A stretch of 64,000 nucleotides of DNA from NCBI GenBank assembly GCA_016191205.1, contig JACPPB010000032.1, forward strand, positions 1-64,000, written 5' to 3'. The position numbers and the translations under genes were made by a program. Positions within the stretch are counted from its first letter, which is position 1. Every line of letters starts with the position of its first letter. This DNA comes from Gammaproteobacteria bacterium. GTDB taxonomy: Bacteria; Pseudomonadota; Gammaproteobacteria; Pseudomonadales; Porticoccaceae. Shown one piece after another: positions 49,254 through 58,661 of the stretch. The notes beneath the pieces are model-generated. The model did not search any database. It had not been told where the DNA came from and worked only from the letters and a program-made list of their open reading frames with translations.

Positions 49254-50075
49254 GTGAAACCCCGACTGATCCTGTTGTTGGCGCTGCTGTTGAGTCCGTC
49301 GTTGTTTGCCGCCCCCAGCGCGCAGTACTGGGCCGAATGGGATCGCAGCGATGAGCTCAATCCCGCCACCATCGATCACGGCAGTTGGGATGGTTTGCTG
49401 CGCAAGTATGTGGTGGTTCGCCACAAGTCGGGCATCAACCGGTTTCGCTACGGCGAGGTGTCGCCGGCGGACAAGGCCCTTCTCGACAGCTACATCGAGG
49501 CGACCGCCGCCATTGATCCGCGGGCTTATTCCCGCGCCGAGCAGCTTGCCTACTGGATCAATCTCTACAACGCGCTGACCGTCAAGCTGGTGCTGGACCA
49601 CTACCCGGTCACCAAGGTGAACAGCATCCAGGTGGCTGGCGCCGATGCCAGCGATGGTCCCTGGAGCGCCAAGCTGGTGAAGGTGGCGGGTACCGAGCTG
49701 TCGCTGGACGATATCCAGCACCGCATCCTGCGACCGATCTGGAAGGACTACCGCGTGCTCTTCGGACTGGCGTGCGCGGGACTGGACTGTCCGGATATTC
49801 AGCCCGAGGCCTGTACCGGACCCAACAGCCGCGAACTGCTGAGCAACGCGGGTCGGGATTTCATCAATTCGGATCGTGGCGTCTCGATTGCCGGCACCAA
49901 GGGCCCGCTGCGGGCATCCAGTATTTTCGACTGGTATGAAAGCGACTTCGCCGCGGATCACAAAGCGCTTTTGAAGCTGTTTGCGCACTACGCGGAAGAC
50001 CGCAAGGCGCTCTATCTGCTGGGATACACCGGCGATATCCAGTATCACCAGGACTGGACGCTGAACGCGCCCTGA
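49254..50075 (+). CDS. DUF547 domain secreted protein
   Basis: A 273-residue protein with a clean signal peptide (KPRLILLLALLLSPSLFA, cleaved before APSAQ). The DUF547 core includes EQLAYWINLYNALTVKLVLDHYP, LSLDDIQHRILRP and the LFGLACAGLDCP segment. The family is structurally related to cysteine-peptidase-like folds, but its function is unknown. The GTG at 49254 puts the signal peptide at the N-terminus. An in-frame ATG at 49218 would add 12 residues. Confidence 0.82.
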   Translation: MKPRLILLLALLLSPSLFAAPSAQYWAEWDRSDELNPATIDHGSWDGLLRKYVVVRHKSGINRFRYGEVSPADKALLDSYIEATAAIDPRAYSRAEQLAYWINLYNALTVKLVLDHYPVTKVNSIQVAGADASDGPWSAKLVKVAGTELSLDDIQHRILRPIWKDYRVLFGLACAGLDCPDIQPEACTGPNSRELLSNAGRDFINSDRGVSIAGTKGPLRASSIFDWYESDFAADHKALLKLFAHYAEDRKALYLLGYTGDIQYHQDWTLNAP

Positions 50076-50161
50076 CGCCGTTCGCGCGGACTGCCTGGCG
50101 CGGCTGGCCGCAACCCCGCGCGGGCCGCTAAAATGGCGGCCCCGCATCCCGATTGACCCCC

Positions 50162-50998
50162 ATGTCCGAACTGCACGGTCGCGACCGTCTCGAATACAAC
50201 AAGCTGCAAAAACGCCTGCGCCGCAACGTCGGCAACGCCATTGCCCAGTACGGCATGATCGAAGCCGGCGACAAGGTGATGGTGTGCCTGTCCAGGGGCA
50301 AGGACAGCTACGGCATGCTCGACATTCTGCTCAATCTGCAAAGGACGGCACCGGTTGCGTTTGAACTGGTGGCGGTCAACCTCGATCAGAAGCAGCCCGG
50401 ATTTCCCGAGCAGGTGCTGCCGGATTATCTGACCCGCATCGGCGTGCCGTTTCACATCCTCGAAAAGGACACTTACAGCATCGTCACCGAGCTGGTGCCG
50501 GAGAACAAAACCTACTGCGGGCTCTGTTCCCGGCTGCGGCGCGGCACCCTGTATGGCTTCGCCGAAGAGATCGGCGCCACCAAGATCGCCTTGGGCCACC
50601 ACCGCGACGACATCATCGAGACGCTGTTTCTGAACATGTTCCATGGCGGCAAGCTCAAGGCGATGCCGCCCAAGCTGCTCTCCGACGATGGCCGCAACAT
50701 GGTGATCCGCCCGCTCGCGTTCTGCCGCGAGGACGATCTCGCCCGCTACGCCGAGTACCGGGAATTTCCCATCATTCCCTGCAATCTGTGCGGCTCTCAG
50801 GACAACCTGCAGCGGCAGGTCATCAAGGAGATGTTGCAGCAGTGGGAGCGCGCGCATCCGGGCCGGCTGGAAACGATTTTCTCGGCGATCTGCAATGTGG
50901 CGCCGTCGCAGCTGGCGGATTCCGCCCTGTTCGACTTCACCGGGCTGCAACTGCGCCGCGCGCCTTCGCGGCGGATTGCGGCGGTGAATCTGGGCTGA
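50162..50998 (+). CDS. ttcA: tRNA 2-thiocytidine biosynthesis protein TtcA
   Basis: A 278-residue PP-loop ATPase with an iron-sulfur cluster that thiolates cytidine 32 of some tRNAs. The PP-loop is at 44-49 and reads SRGKDS, where the usual form is SGGKDS. Cys pairs CGLC and CNLC are the family's cluster ligands, and [18 protein letters not shown] is intact. The ATG at 50162 matches the family N-terminus ([15 protein letters not shown]). Confidence 0.94.
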   Translation: MSELHGRDRLEYNKLQKRLRRNVGNAIAQYGMIEAGDKVMVCLSRGKDSYGMLDILLNLQRTAPVAFELVAVNLDQKQPGFPEQVLPDYLTRIGVPFHILEKDTYSIVTELVPENKTYCGLCSRLRRGTLYGFAEEIGATKIALGHHRDDIIETLFLNMFHGGKLKAMPPKLLSDDGRNMVIRPLAFCREDDLARYAEYREFPIIPCNLCGSQDNLQRQVIKEMLQQWERAHPGRLETIFSAICNVAPSQLADSALFDFTGLQLRRAPSRRIAAVNLG

Positions 50999-51023
50999 GT
51001 TGGGCGCCGCTTGCCGGCCCCGG

Positions 51024-51500
51024 TCAGGCCGCGTGCGCCCTTGCGGTGGCGCCGAGGTAGCTGCTGACGAAATCTTCCGCGCTCCCGCTGGGCCGGCTGT
51101 GGAAATGGCGATGCCAGTGGCGGGCGAGTCCCGCGATATCCTCGGCGTCGGGGAGGTTCTGCCCATGCCGCCGGTAGATCATCCAGGCGATGGCGGTGGC
51201 GTACTTGAGGTTGGTCGCGAGTTCGCCGTGGGGGTCGCACAGGAAACCGTGCTGTCCTGCGAGGCCGCGCACCCGGCTGGCCAGCTCCGGATCGCCTACC
51301 AGATATTTGTCCCAGACCGCGCGGTGGGCGGCCGGCGAAATCCGGTAGATGCCGAGCCGCCGCCCCTCGCGCAGGCGCGCGCTGTGCCCGGATTCCTGGA
51401 GCGCGGTCCCCAGAAGCAGGTTTTCCGCCGCTGGCGACCAGTCCCCGAGCTGTTTCAGAGCGGTGCGGATGACGCGGCGCAGATCACAGGTCGAACACAT
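51024..51500 (-). CDS. Hypothetical protein with lysozyme/transglycosylase-like features
   Basis: No firm family. The 158-residue product has AAENLLLGTALQESG, where the Glu in QES sits as the catalytic Glu of goose-type and lytic-transglycosylase folds, followed by LGIYRISPAAHRAVWDKYL, like the conserved GLxQI segment, then a helical ATAIAWMIYRRHG stretch. There is no signal peptide, so export would need another route. The ATG at 51500 has AGGGAG upstream. Two Cys near the start (MCSTCD) are unexplained. Phage-derived endolysin-like origin is possible but not shown. Confidence 0.55.
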   Translation of the reverse strand: MCSTCDLRRVIRTALKQLGDWSPAAENLLLGTALQESGHSARLREGRRLGIYRISPAAHRAVWDKYLVGDPELASRVRGLAGQHGFLCDPHGELATNLKYATAIAWMIYRRHGQNLPDAEDIAGLARHWHRHFHSRPSGSAEDFVSSYLGATARAHAA

Positions 51501-51721
51501 CGGGCAATTCTCCCTGAGGTTCGGATGCATGGGAAAATAAAATTGTTTCGTATTTCTATCAGGTTAAGCTCGGTGATTCAACCAAAACATTAAATTTTGA
51601 CCCTATCTTTGGGGAGCTGTTGCCGCTATGGATGTCGCGCCATCCAGAATGGCAGCCATGGCGCCGGGTCGATAGCCTTGTCAGGGTGTCGAGATGCGCC
51701 CAAGTCCCGGGGGGGAACGCG

Positions 51722-52246
51722 ATGATCGAAGTGATCGAGGGCGATATCACCGCGCTGGCGGTGGATGCCGTGGTGAACGCCGCCAACAGCCGGCTCGCGG
51801 GCGGCGGCGGGGTCGATGGCGCCATTCATCGCGCCGCGGGCCACGCCACCTTGCAGGCGGCCTGCCGGGCGCTGGGCGGCTGCCCCACGGGCGAAGTACG
51901 GCTGACGCCGGGCTTCGCGCTGCCGGCGCGGGCCATCATCCACGCGGTGGGGCCGGTCTGGCAGGGCGGTGGCGCGAACGAGGAAGAACTGCTCGCGCGC
52001 TGCTATCGCAATGCCATGGCGATGGCGAACGCCGAACGGTTGCGGTCGCTGGCGTTTCCCGCCATCAGCTGCGGGGTGTACGGCTTTCCGCCCGAGCGCG
52101 CGGTGCCCATTGCGGTGCGCGAGGTGCGTGATGCGATGACGCGCTCCACGACCGTCGAACGGGTGATCTTCTGTTGTTTCGACGCCGCCATGGCGGCGCG
52201 TTACCGGGCCGAGCTGGCGCGGAGCGGGGCTACATCTCCGCCATGA
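51722..52246 (+). CDS. Macro-domain ADP-ribose hydrolase (YmdB-like)
   Basis: A 174-residue single macro domain that would remove O-acetyl or protein-linked ADP-ribose. The binding elements are [34 protein letters not shown] and the second glycine loop [17 protein letters not shown], both intact. [12 protein letters not shown] is also typical. The ATG at 51722 directly follows GGGGGAA. The gene ends 17 bases inside the argS stop region, in convergent overlap. Confidence 0.92.
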   Translation: MIEVIEGDITALAVDAVVNAANSRLAGGGGVDGAIHRAAGHATLQAACRALGGCPTGEVRLTPGFALPARAIIHAVGPVWQGGGANEEELLARCYRNAMAMANAERLRSLAFPAISCGVYGFPPERAVPIAVREVRDAMTRSTTVERVIFCCFDAAMAARYRAELARSGATSPP

Positions 52247-53972
52247 CTTCGATGCCGAGCAGATCCAGTCCGGTGGCGAGGGTGCGCGCGGCCAGCTGGC
52301 ACAGGGCCAGGCGACTCGCCCGCAGTTCGGGCGCGACATCCGGCTTCAGGATCGGACACTGCTCGTAAAAACTGGTGAAGAGACTCGCGAGTTCATAGAG
52401 ATAGTTGCACAGCACATGGGGGTAGGCCTCGGCCGCCACCTGGTTCAGGACTTCGCCGAACCCCAGCAGCGCCAGTGCCAACCGGCGCTCCGCCGCCGTG
52501 GCAATGCCGATGGGACCGGGAGTGGCGTCGGGAGCGCTCTGCGCCGCGCGGCGGAAAATGCTCTGGATACGCGTATAGGCGTACTGGAGATAGGGCGCGG
52601 TGTTGCCGTCGAAACTCAGCATGCTGTCCCAGTCGAACACATAATCGTGGGTGCGGGTCTTGGCCAGATCGGCATATTTGACCGCCCCGATGCCCACCTT
52701 GTGGGCGATCTCGGCGTGGGTCGTTGCGGCCAGCGCCGGGTTTTTGGCCGCGACCAGCCGCGCGGCCCGAGCCACCGCTTCGTCCAGCAGCTCCGCGAGC
52801 TTGACGGTGCCGCCGCTGCGGGTTTTGAACGGCGTGCCGTCCGGCCCCAGCATGGTCCCGAAGGGGTGGTGTTCGAGCGCGACATTCGCACCGACCAGGC
52901 CGGCCTTGCGTGCCAGGGCGAATACCTGCTTCATGTGCAGTGACTGGCGCGCATCGATGAAGTAAAGAATCCGCTCGGCGCCGAGCGTCTGGCTGCGATA
53001 GCGCAGCGCCGCGAGGTCGGTGGTGGCGTAGAGGTAGCCGCCGTCCGATTTGCGCACGATCACCGGGCTCGGCCGGCCCTGCTTGTCGGCCAGTTCGGGC
53101 AGGAATGCCACCAGCGCGCCCTGGTCTTCGGCGGCGAGGCCCTGCGCGGTCAACAGCGCGGCGATCTCCGCGAGATCGTCGTTGTAGGCGCTTTCCGGAC
53201 GGATGTCGGCATGCGTCAGCGTGACGTTGAGCTGGCGGTAGATCGCCTCGCTGTGGGCGATGGAGATGGCGATGAAGCGCTGCCAGAGCGCATGGCAGTG
53301 GGCGTCGCCCGCTTGCAGGCGGACCACATAGTGGCGTGCCCGGGTGGCGAATTCGGCGTCGAGATCGAAGTGGGCCTTGGCGTTCTGGTAGAACTGTTCG
53401 AGGTTGGCGAGGGCGAGGTCCGATGCTTCGCCGCCGTCCAGATGGTCTTCCAGTTCGGCGATCAGCATGCCGAACTGGGTGCCCCAGTCGCCCATGTGAT
53501 TGTGGCGGATCACCTCGTGGCCCAGGTATTCCAGCACCCGTACCACGGCGTCGCCGATGATGGTGCTGCGCAGATGGCCGACGTGCATCTCCTTCGCCAG
53601 ATTGGGCGAGGAATAATCCACCACGGTGCGCACCGGATGCGCGGCGAGTGGGCAGAGACGGTGCGCGTCGTGCAGATCGTCCAGCAGCCGGGCCAGAAAA
53701 TCGTCCGCGAGATGGATGTTGATGAAGCCGGGGCCCGCGATCTCGACCCGGCTCGCGATGTCGGCGAGCTGCGCCCGGGCGACGATACGTTCGGCCAGAT
53801 CGCGGGGTTTGACTTTCATTTCGCGCGCGGCGCCGAGCGCGAGATTGGCCTGAAAATCGCCGAATTCGGGGCGCGTACTGGGTGCGGCCAGATGGTCGGT
53901 GGGGGACACGGCGATGCCGCAGGAGGTTGCGGCATCGCGAAGGCGCCGGTCGAGCAGATTGCGGATGCTCAT
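52230..53972 (-). CDS. argS: Arginyl-tRNA synthetase
   Basis: A class I synthetase of 580 residues. The HIGH-type motif is HVGH at 130-133 within [17 protein letters not shown]; as usual in ArgRS, the KMSKS motif is replaced ([14 protein letters not shown]). The C-terminal DALR domain ends with the anticodon-binding helices ([31 protein letters not shown]). The ATG at 53972 was chosen since the upstream open frame is not conserved-looking. Confidence 0.97.
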   Translation of the reverse strand: MSIRNLLDRRLRDAATSCGIAVSPTDHLAAPSTRPEFGDFQANLALGAAREMKVKPRDLAERIVARAQLADIASRVEIAGPGFINIHLADDFLARLLDDLHDAHRLCPLAAHPVRTVVDYSSPNLAKEMHVGHLRSTIIGDAVVRVLEYLGHEVIRHNHMGDWGTQFGMLIAELEDHLDGGEASDLALANLEQFYQNAKAHFDLDAEFATRARHYVVRLQAGDAHCHALWQRFIAISIAHSEAIYRQLNVTLTHADIRPESAYNDDLAEIAALLTAQGLAAEDQGALVAFLPELADKQGRPSPVIVRKSDGGYLYATTDLAALRYRSQTLGAERILYFIDARQSLHMKQVFALARKAGLVGANVALEHHPFGTMLGPDGTPFKTRSGGTVKLAELLDEAVARAARLVAAKNPALAATTHAEIAHKVGIGAVKYADLAKTRTHDYVFDWDSMLSFDGNTAPYLQYAYTRIQSIFRRAAQSAPDATPGPIGIATAAERRLALALLGFGEVLNQVAAEAYPHVLCNYLYELASLFTSFYEQCPILKPDVAPELRASRLALCQLAARTLATGLDLLGIEVMAEM

Positions 53973-54117
53973 CGCAGGCTCATTGGGCCGGGGAGCAGGC
54001 ATTCTAGTGGCGGGAGAGGGGATTGCAACCTGCCGGCGCTGCGGCACGTGCCGCCTCGGTCGCTGCCGTCGGTGTGCTAGTCTCGAGGGCCGCCTTTCGA
54101 TTGAATGGAGACCCGCC

Positions 54118-54432
54118 GTGAGTGTCCGGCAACAGATCGAAGATAAATTGCGCGCGGCGCTTCCCCTCCAGATGGTGCGCGTCGAGAACGAAAGTCACCA
54201 GCACAATGTGCCGCCCGGCGCCGAGACCCACTTCAAGGTGACGCTGGTGGCCGACCGCTTTGCGGCGCTGTCCCGGGTGCAGCGTCACCGGCTGGTGTAT
54301 CAGCTGCTGGCCGAGGAACTCGCCGGGCCGGTGCATGCGCTCGCACTGCATGTCTATGCGCCGGCGGAGTGGGATGACCGCGCGCAGGCCCCGGAGTCGC
54401 CGCCTTGCCAGGGCGGTTCCGGCGCGGGCTAG
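54118..54432 (+). CDS. bolA: BolA family protein
   Basis: A 104-residue protein with the BolA fold: [13 protein letters not shown], then [20 protein letters not shown], where the conserved His in SHQH and HFKV are the iron-sulfur ligands used with monothiol glutaredoxin, and [13 protein letters not shown]. The Ser/Pro-rich tail of about 12 residues is extra. The GTG at 54118 is preceded by GGAG. It diverges from argS. Confidence 0.9.
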   Translation: MSVRQQIEDKLRAALPLQMVRVENESHQHNVPPGAETHFKVTLVADRFAALSRVQRHRLVYQLLAEELAGPVHALALHVYAPAEWDDRAQAPESPPCQGGSGAG

Positions 54433-54476
54433 CGGGTTGCGGAACATCCGCCGCAGCTACCGGTTTCCCGCCGTAC

Positions 54477-54523
54477 TTAATCTGGATCAATTCGACGGGG
54501 GATTCGCGCCTAATCTGGATCAA
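54477..54523 (+). promoter_or_regulatory. Two Fnr/Anr-type boxes upstream of ompW
   Basis: TTAATCTGGATCAA (54477-54490) and CTAATCTGGATCAA (54510-54523) resemble the TTGAT-N4-ATCAA box, with a perfect right half in both. They are 33 bases apart centre to centre, three helix turns. The second is centred 41.5 bases before position 54558, which fits a -10 TGCAAT at 54546. Confidence 0.55.
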
Positions 54524-54584
54524 CACCGCGCTTCCTGCCTCCTGCTGCAATGACGCGACCGATCAGTTGTAGAGGGGAAGCAAG

Positions 54585-55259
54585 ATGAAACAGCGCAAGA
54601 TGCTGGCGTTGGCTGTGGCGGGGGTGTTTACCGCGGGCCTGGCCGAGGGGCCGTTGGCCTACCAGGCCGGGGATCTGATTCTGCGCGCGGGAGTGGCCTC
54701 GGTGCAGCCCAACGAGCACAGCGATCCACTGGCGCTCAACGGTACCAAGTTGTCGGGGACCAAGGCCGGAATCGATAACAACGAGCAATTGGGGCTGACG
54801 CTCACCTACATGTTCACGCCGCGGTGGGGTGTCGGCGTGCTGGCGGCGACGCCTTTCGAGCACGATATCAAGGCCAAGGGCGTGGGCGTGGATGCGGGTT
54901 CCGTCAAACATCTGCCGCCCACCGTAACCCTGCAATACTTTCCCCTGGGTGCGACCTCGCGCTGGCAGCCCTATGTGGGCCTGGGCGTCAACTACACTTT
55001 GTTCTTCGACGAAAAGGTCGATGGCCAGTTGGAGGGGGCGGGGTTCGGCCCGGGCAAGCTGCATGTGGATAACTCCTGGGGCTGGGCGGGGCAGGCGGGG
55101 CTCGACTATCAGATCGACGACCATTGGCAGCTGAATGCGGCGGTCTGGTATCTGGATATCGATACCGATGCCACCTTCAAATTTGCCGCCAATCGCATCA
55201 CGACCGGCGTCAATGTCGATCCCTGGGTCTACATGCTGGGCGTCGGTTACCGCTTCTAA
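54585..55259 (+). CDS. ompW: Outer-membrane protein OmpW
   Basis: A 224-residue eight-stranded beta-barrel. The signal peptide (MKQRKMLALAVAGVF) probably ends near residue 25 before YQAGDLILRAGVASV. The mature part carries GLTLTYMFTPRWGVGVLAATPFEHDI, LQYFP, YVGLGVNYT and the C-terminal GVGYRF with terminal Phe for BAM recognition. OmpW transports small hydrophobic compounds and is Fnr-controlled in E. coli. An AGAGGGGA ribosome site precedes the start. Confidence 0.93.
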   Translation: MKQRKMLALAVAGVFTAGLAEGPLAYQAGDLILRAGVASVQPNEHSDPLALNGTKLSGTKAGIDNNEQLGLTLTYMFTPRWGVGVLAATPFEHDIKAKGVGVDAGSVKHLPPTVTLQYFPLGATSRWQPYVGLGVNYTLFFDEKVDGQLEGAGFGPGKLHVDNSWGWAGQAGLDYQIDDHWQLNAAVWYLDIDTDATFKFAANRITTGVNVDPWVYMLGVGYRF

Positions 55260-55280
55260 AGCGTTTCAGTCGCAACCTCG

Positions 55281-55317
55281 TCGGGCCGGTAGCTGCTACC
55301 GGCCCGATCGCGTTTTT
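55281..55317 (+). terminator. Rho-independent terminator of ompW
   Basis: TCGGGCCGGTAG (55281-55292) pairs with CTACCGGCCCGA (55296-55307) around a 3-base loop, and five T residues follow at 55313-55317. It lies 22 bases after the ompW stop. Confidence 0.85.
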
Positions 55318-55485
55318 GTAGAGCGGCCCGGTCACTCAACAGAGGTAAACCGATCCAGTGGCGCCGCTCCAGACTGCGCCAGGTTTTGCGGCGGAAAGTT
55401 TCGTGGCATGGCCTGAATCCGTGCTAAACAGTACCCTCCGCGCCACCTGTCGCGACGCAGTACCGCACGCCATCGAGGACCGGCC

Positions 55486-56313
55486 ATGAAACATGAAGTT
55501 TTCGGTTTTGACGCCTATTCGCCCGCCGAGATCGCCGAGCGCGTACAGAAAGTCTGCGTCATCAAGGCCCACATGCCCCTGCTCACCATGTGGATGCTGG
55601 CGATACTCGCCGGCGCCTTCATCGGTCTCGGCGCGCTCTTTTTCACGCTGGTGGCCAGCGATCACAGCCTGGGCTTCGCCAGTTCCCGAGTGCTTGGCGG
55701 TGTGTGTTTTTCCCTCGGACTCATTCTGGTCGTGGTAGCCGGCGCCGAGCTGTTCACCGGCAACAATCTGCTGGTCATGGCCTGGGCGGAAGGCTGTCTC
55801 ACCACCCGCGACGTACTGCGCGACTGGGCAATCGTCGGCGCCGGAAATTTTGTCGGCGCCGCAGGGCTTGCGGTGATCGTTTATCTGTCCGGGTACGGCG
55901 CGCTGAATAACGGGGAGGTCGCACGCACCGCCGTCCAGATTGCGATGGCCAAGTGCGCCCTGCCGTTCTGGGAAGCGTTCTTTCGCGGCGTGCTGTGCAA
56001 CGTATTGGTGTGCATGGCGGTGTGGATGGCGATGGCGGGGCGCAGCGTGGTCGACAAGGCGGTCGCGATCATCTTTCCCGTCTCGGCGTTTGTCGCGGCC
56101 GGGTTCGAGCACAGCATCGCAAACATGTATTTCATTCCGCTGGGCATGCTGCTGCGCGAAAGTCTCACGGTGCCGGTCCCCGGCGCCGAGATCATCAGCG
56201 GGATTGGCCTGGCTCGCAACCTGGCACCGGTGATTCTCGGCAACCTGATGGGTGGCAGTGTGCTGGTTGCGCTCGTCTACTACGTGATCTATCGCCGTGG
56301 CCGCCCCGGATGA
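55486..56313 (+). CDS. Formate/nitrite transporter family channel (FocA/NirC)
   Basis: A 275-residue pentameric inner-membrane channel for formate, nitrite or related anions, with six hydrophobic segments. Family signatures are AGAELFTGNN, FFRGVLCNVLVCMAVWMAM and GFEHSIANMYFIP, the second containing the lumen-facing region. Its cytoplasmic N-terminus (MKHEVFGFDAYSPAEIAE) resembles FocA. No pfl or nir gene is adjacent, so the substrate is open. Proximity to Fnr-boxed ompW hints at use at low oxygen. Confidence 0.92.
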   Translation: MKHEVFGFDAYSPAEIAERVQKVCVIKAHMPLLTMWMLAILAGAFIGLGALFFTLVASDHSLGFASSRVLGGVCFSLGLILVVVAGAELFTGNNLLVMAWAEGCLTTRDVLRDWAIVGAGNFVGAAGLAVIVYLSGYGALNNGEVARTAVQIAMAKCALPFWEAFFRGVLCNVLVCMAVWMAMAGRSVVDKAVAIIFPVSAFVAAGFEHSIANMYFIPLGMLLRESLTVPVPGAEIISGIGLARNLAPVILGNLMGGSVLVALVYYVIYRRGRPG

Positions 56314-56317
56314 ACGA

Positions 56318-56350
56318 TCCCGGCCGGTAGCTGCCGGGAAGCGGGATTTT
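56318..56350 (+). terminator. Weak hairpin between the convergent fnt and yciK genes
   Basis: TCCCGGC (56318-56324) and GCCGGGA (56333-56339) form a 7-bp stem with an 8-base loop five bases after the channel stop. ATTTT follows only after a gap (56346-56350). Confidence 0.35.
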
Positions 56351-56448
56351 GGGGCTTCTTCGGGGATTTCTTGCGCACCGGACCTTCCGGGTCGAGGGCT
56401 GTCCCTGCAAAAGCCGAGGTCCGTCAAACGGCGGGGAGATTCGGCGTG

Positions 56449-57210
56449 TTACCGCTGGGCGTCGAAGGATTGTCCGGTCACGCCCCGACTGTCCGGCCCC
56501 ATCAGGTACAGATAGGCCGGCATCAGGTCGGCAGGCGTTTTCAGCGTTGCGGGATCTTCGGCCGGGTACGCGGCGGCGCGCATGGCGGTGCGGGTGGCGC
56601 CGGGGTTGATGCAGTTCACGCGAATCCGGCTGGTGCGCTCCAGCTCCGCCGCCAGCACCTGGCTCATTCCTTCCACCGCGAATTTGGATACCGCATAGGC
56701 GCCCCAGAACGCCCGGCCCTCGCGGCCGACGCCTGAGGACGTGAACAGTACCGAGGCCTCGGTTGCCTGGCGCAGTGCCGGCAACAGTGCCTTGGTGAGA
56801 AGGAATTCCGCCGTCACGTTGACTTGCAGCACGCGTGCCCAGCTGGCCGCTCCGTAGTTGGCAAGGCTGGTGCGCTCGCCCAAGAGCGCGGCATTGTGCA
56901 GCAGGCCATCCAGACGACCGAATTGGTCGGTCACCTGCTCCGCCAGCTCCCGGTAGTGGGTTTCGGTCGCACCTTCGAGGCAGAGCGGGTGGATGGCGGG
57001 CTCGGGGCCGCCGCTGGCCAGGATTTCGTCGTAGACGCTTTCGAGCTTGGCGACGGTGCGGCCGCACAGGATCACCGTGGCGCCGTGGCGCGCGAAAGTG
57101 ATCGCGGCGCAGCGACCGATACCGGCGCCGGCGCCGGTGACCAGAATCACCCGGTCGTGCAACAGGGTCGGGGCGGGCGTGTAGTTGCTGGGCAGGGCGG
57201 AAACAGTCAT
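56449..57210 (-). CDS. yciK: YciK-like short-chain dehydrogenase
   Basis: A 253-residue SDR with TGAGAGIG at 25-32 for NAD(P) binding, NAALLG, and active-site Ser in FTSSGVGREG with YAVSK (Tyr-x3-Lys). LDGLLHNAALLGERTS and the end part GPDSRGVTGQSFDAQ are typical of YciK. The substrate is unknown. It ends the mtaD-ubiG-gph-yciK cluster. Confidence 0.88.
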   Translation of the reverse strand: MTVSALPSNYTPAPTLLHDRVILVTGAGAGIGRCAAITFARHGATVILCGRTVAKLESVYDEILASGGPEPAIHPLCLEGATETHYRELAEQVTDQFGRLDGLLHNAALLGERTSLANYGAASWARVLQVNVTAEFLLTKALLPALRQATEASVLFTSSGVGREGRAFWGAYAVSKFAVEGMSQVLAAELERTSRIRVNCINPGATRTAMRAAAYPAEDPATLKTPADLMPAYLYLMGPDSRGVTGQSFDAQR

Positions 57211-57235
57211 GGCGGCGGAGAGGTTCTCGGCGAGG

Positions 57236-57892
57236 TCAAAACAGCAGATCGTGAAGCTCGTGGGCGCTGGCGATGCGGTGGTGCGCGTTCCAGTCGGCGG
57301 GGTTTTCGCTGGCGTCTATATAGCCGTACACCGCCGCCACCGTGCGCGTGCCGGCGCTGAGCCCCGCGTCGATGTCGCGGCGGTGATCGCCGATCATGAC
57401 GCTGGCCTCCGGTGCGACCCCGAGCCGGGCGCAGGCGAGCAGGATCGACTCCGGATGCGGCTTGGTATGGGTGACGTGATCGGGGCAGATCACCGCGCCC
57501 GGCGCCGGCGACAGGTTCATGTCCCGCAGCAGCGGCGTGGTGTAGGTGCTGGGCTTGTTGGTGACCACCGCCCAGGGAATACCGGCTTCGCCCAGGCGCG
57601 CGAGCACGGCTTCGATACCGGGAAAGGGCCGGGTGTGGCGCGACAGGTTATCGCGATAGACCGCAAGAAATTCGGCGCGGATCTGCTCGAACAGGGGATC
57701 TTGGGCGGTGCAGCCGAAGGCGCGGGCGACCAGACCCGCCGAGCCATCGGTGACGAGCGTGCGAACCTCCGCATCGGGAAGCGCCGGCATGGAGCGCGCT
57801 TGCAGCAACTGGTTCAGGGCGTAGGCGAAGTCCGGCGCGGTGTCGAGCAGGGTGCCGTCGAGATCGAACAAAACGGCGCGGTAGCGGCTCAA
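57236..57892 (-). CDS. gph: Phosphoglycolate phosphatase (HAD family)
   Basis: A 218-residue HAD hydrolase that removes phosphate from 2-phosphoglycolate. [14 protein letters not shown] supplies Asp10 and Asp12, VVTNKPSTY is motif II, and [10 protein letters not shown] and [20 protein letters not shown] are motifs III and IV. It overlaps ubiG by four bases. The pairing ubiG-gph is common in gammaproteobacteria. Confidence 0.93.
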   Translation of the reverse strand: MSRYRAVLFDLDGTLLDTAPDFAYALNQLLQARSMPALPDAEVRTLVTDGSAGLVARAFGCTAQDPLFEQIRAEFLAVYRDNLSRHTRPFPGIEAVLARLGEAGIPWAVVTNKPSTYTTPLLRDMNLSPAPGAVICPDHVTHTKPHPESILLACARLGVAPEASVMIGDHRRDIDAGLSAGTRTVAAVYGYIDASENPADWNAHHRIASAHELHDLLF

Positions 57893-58635
57893 GGGGCTGC
57901 CCCGGCTGCGCTCCGCGTGGCGTGGAGCAGGTAGTTCACATCGACATCCCGCGCCTGCAGGCGATAGCTCCTGGTCAGCGGGTTGTACAGCATGCCCGTC
58001 ATGTCATGCACCTCGAGACCGGCGCTGCGACACCAGCCGGCGAGTTCCGCCGGGCGGATGAAGCGGGCGTAGGTGTGGGTGCCGCGCGGCAGCAGACCCA
58101 GCAGGTATTCGGCGCCGATGATCGCCAGTGCAAACGCCTTGGGATTGCGGTTGATGGTGGAAAAAAACAGGTGGCCGCCGGGTTTGACCAGCTCCGCGCA
58201 GGCGCGCACCACGGCGGCGGGATCGGGGACGTGCTCCAGCATTTCGAGGCAGGTGACCACGTCGAAAGAGCCGGGCGCCTCGGCGGCCAGTGCTTCGGCG
58301 GCGATGCGGCGATAGTCCACGGCGACGCCGGACTCGATGCCGTGCAGTCGCGCCACCGCGAGCGGTGCTTCACCCAGGTCGATGCCCGTCACCTGGGCGC
58401 CGCGACGCGCCAGGGCCTCGGCCAGGATGCCGCCGCCGCAGCCCACGTCCAGGATCCGGCTGCCGGCCACGGGGGCGCGTTCGTCGATCCAGTTGGCGCG
58501 CAGGGGGTTGATCTCGTGGAGCGGCCTGAACTCGCCGGTGGCGTCCCACCAGCGCGCGGCCAGCGCTTCGAAGCGCGCGATTTCGGCGGGATCGACGTTG
58601 CCGTGGATGGAGGAACCGGAATCAGCAGTGGACAT
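57889..58635 (-). CDS. ubiG: Ubiquinone biosynthesis O-methyltransferase UbiG
   Basis: A 248-residue SAM-dependent enzyme that makes both O-methylations of ubiquinone synthesis. [27 protein letters not shown] is the UbiG N-terminal signature, LDVGCGGG (62-69) binds SAM, and [13 protein letters not shown] and [21 protein letters not shown] follow. It lies between mtaD and gph on the minus strand. Confidence 0.95.
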   Translation of the reverse strand: MSTADSGSSIHGNVDPAEIARFEALAARWWDATGEFRPLHEINPLRANWIDERAPVAGSRILDVGCGGGILAEALARRGAQVTGIDLGEAPLAVARLHGIESGVAVDYRRIAAEALAAEAPGSFDVVTCLEMLEHVPDPAAVVRACAELVKPGGHLFFSTINRNPKAFALAIIGAEYLLGLLPRGTHTYARFIRPAELAGWCRSAGLEVHDMTGMLYNPLTRSYRLQARDVDVNYLLHATRSAAGAAP

Positions 58636-58661
58636 GGACAGTCACCGACAGGCGTGGGGTT

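Noticed and set aside
51531-51721. A separate small gene or RNA in the AT-richer gap before the macro-domain gene
   Set aside because: The patch at about 51535-51610 is AT-richer than its surroundings but has no conserved structure or ribosome site; a promoter is the likelier use.
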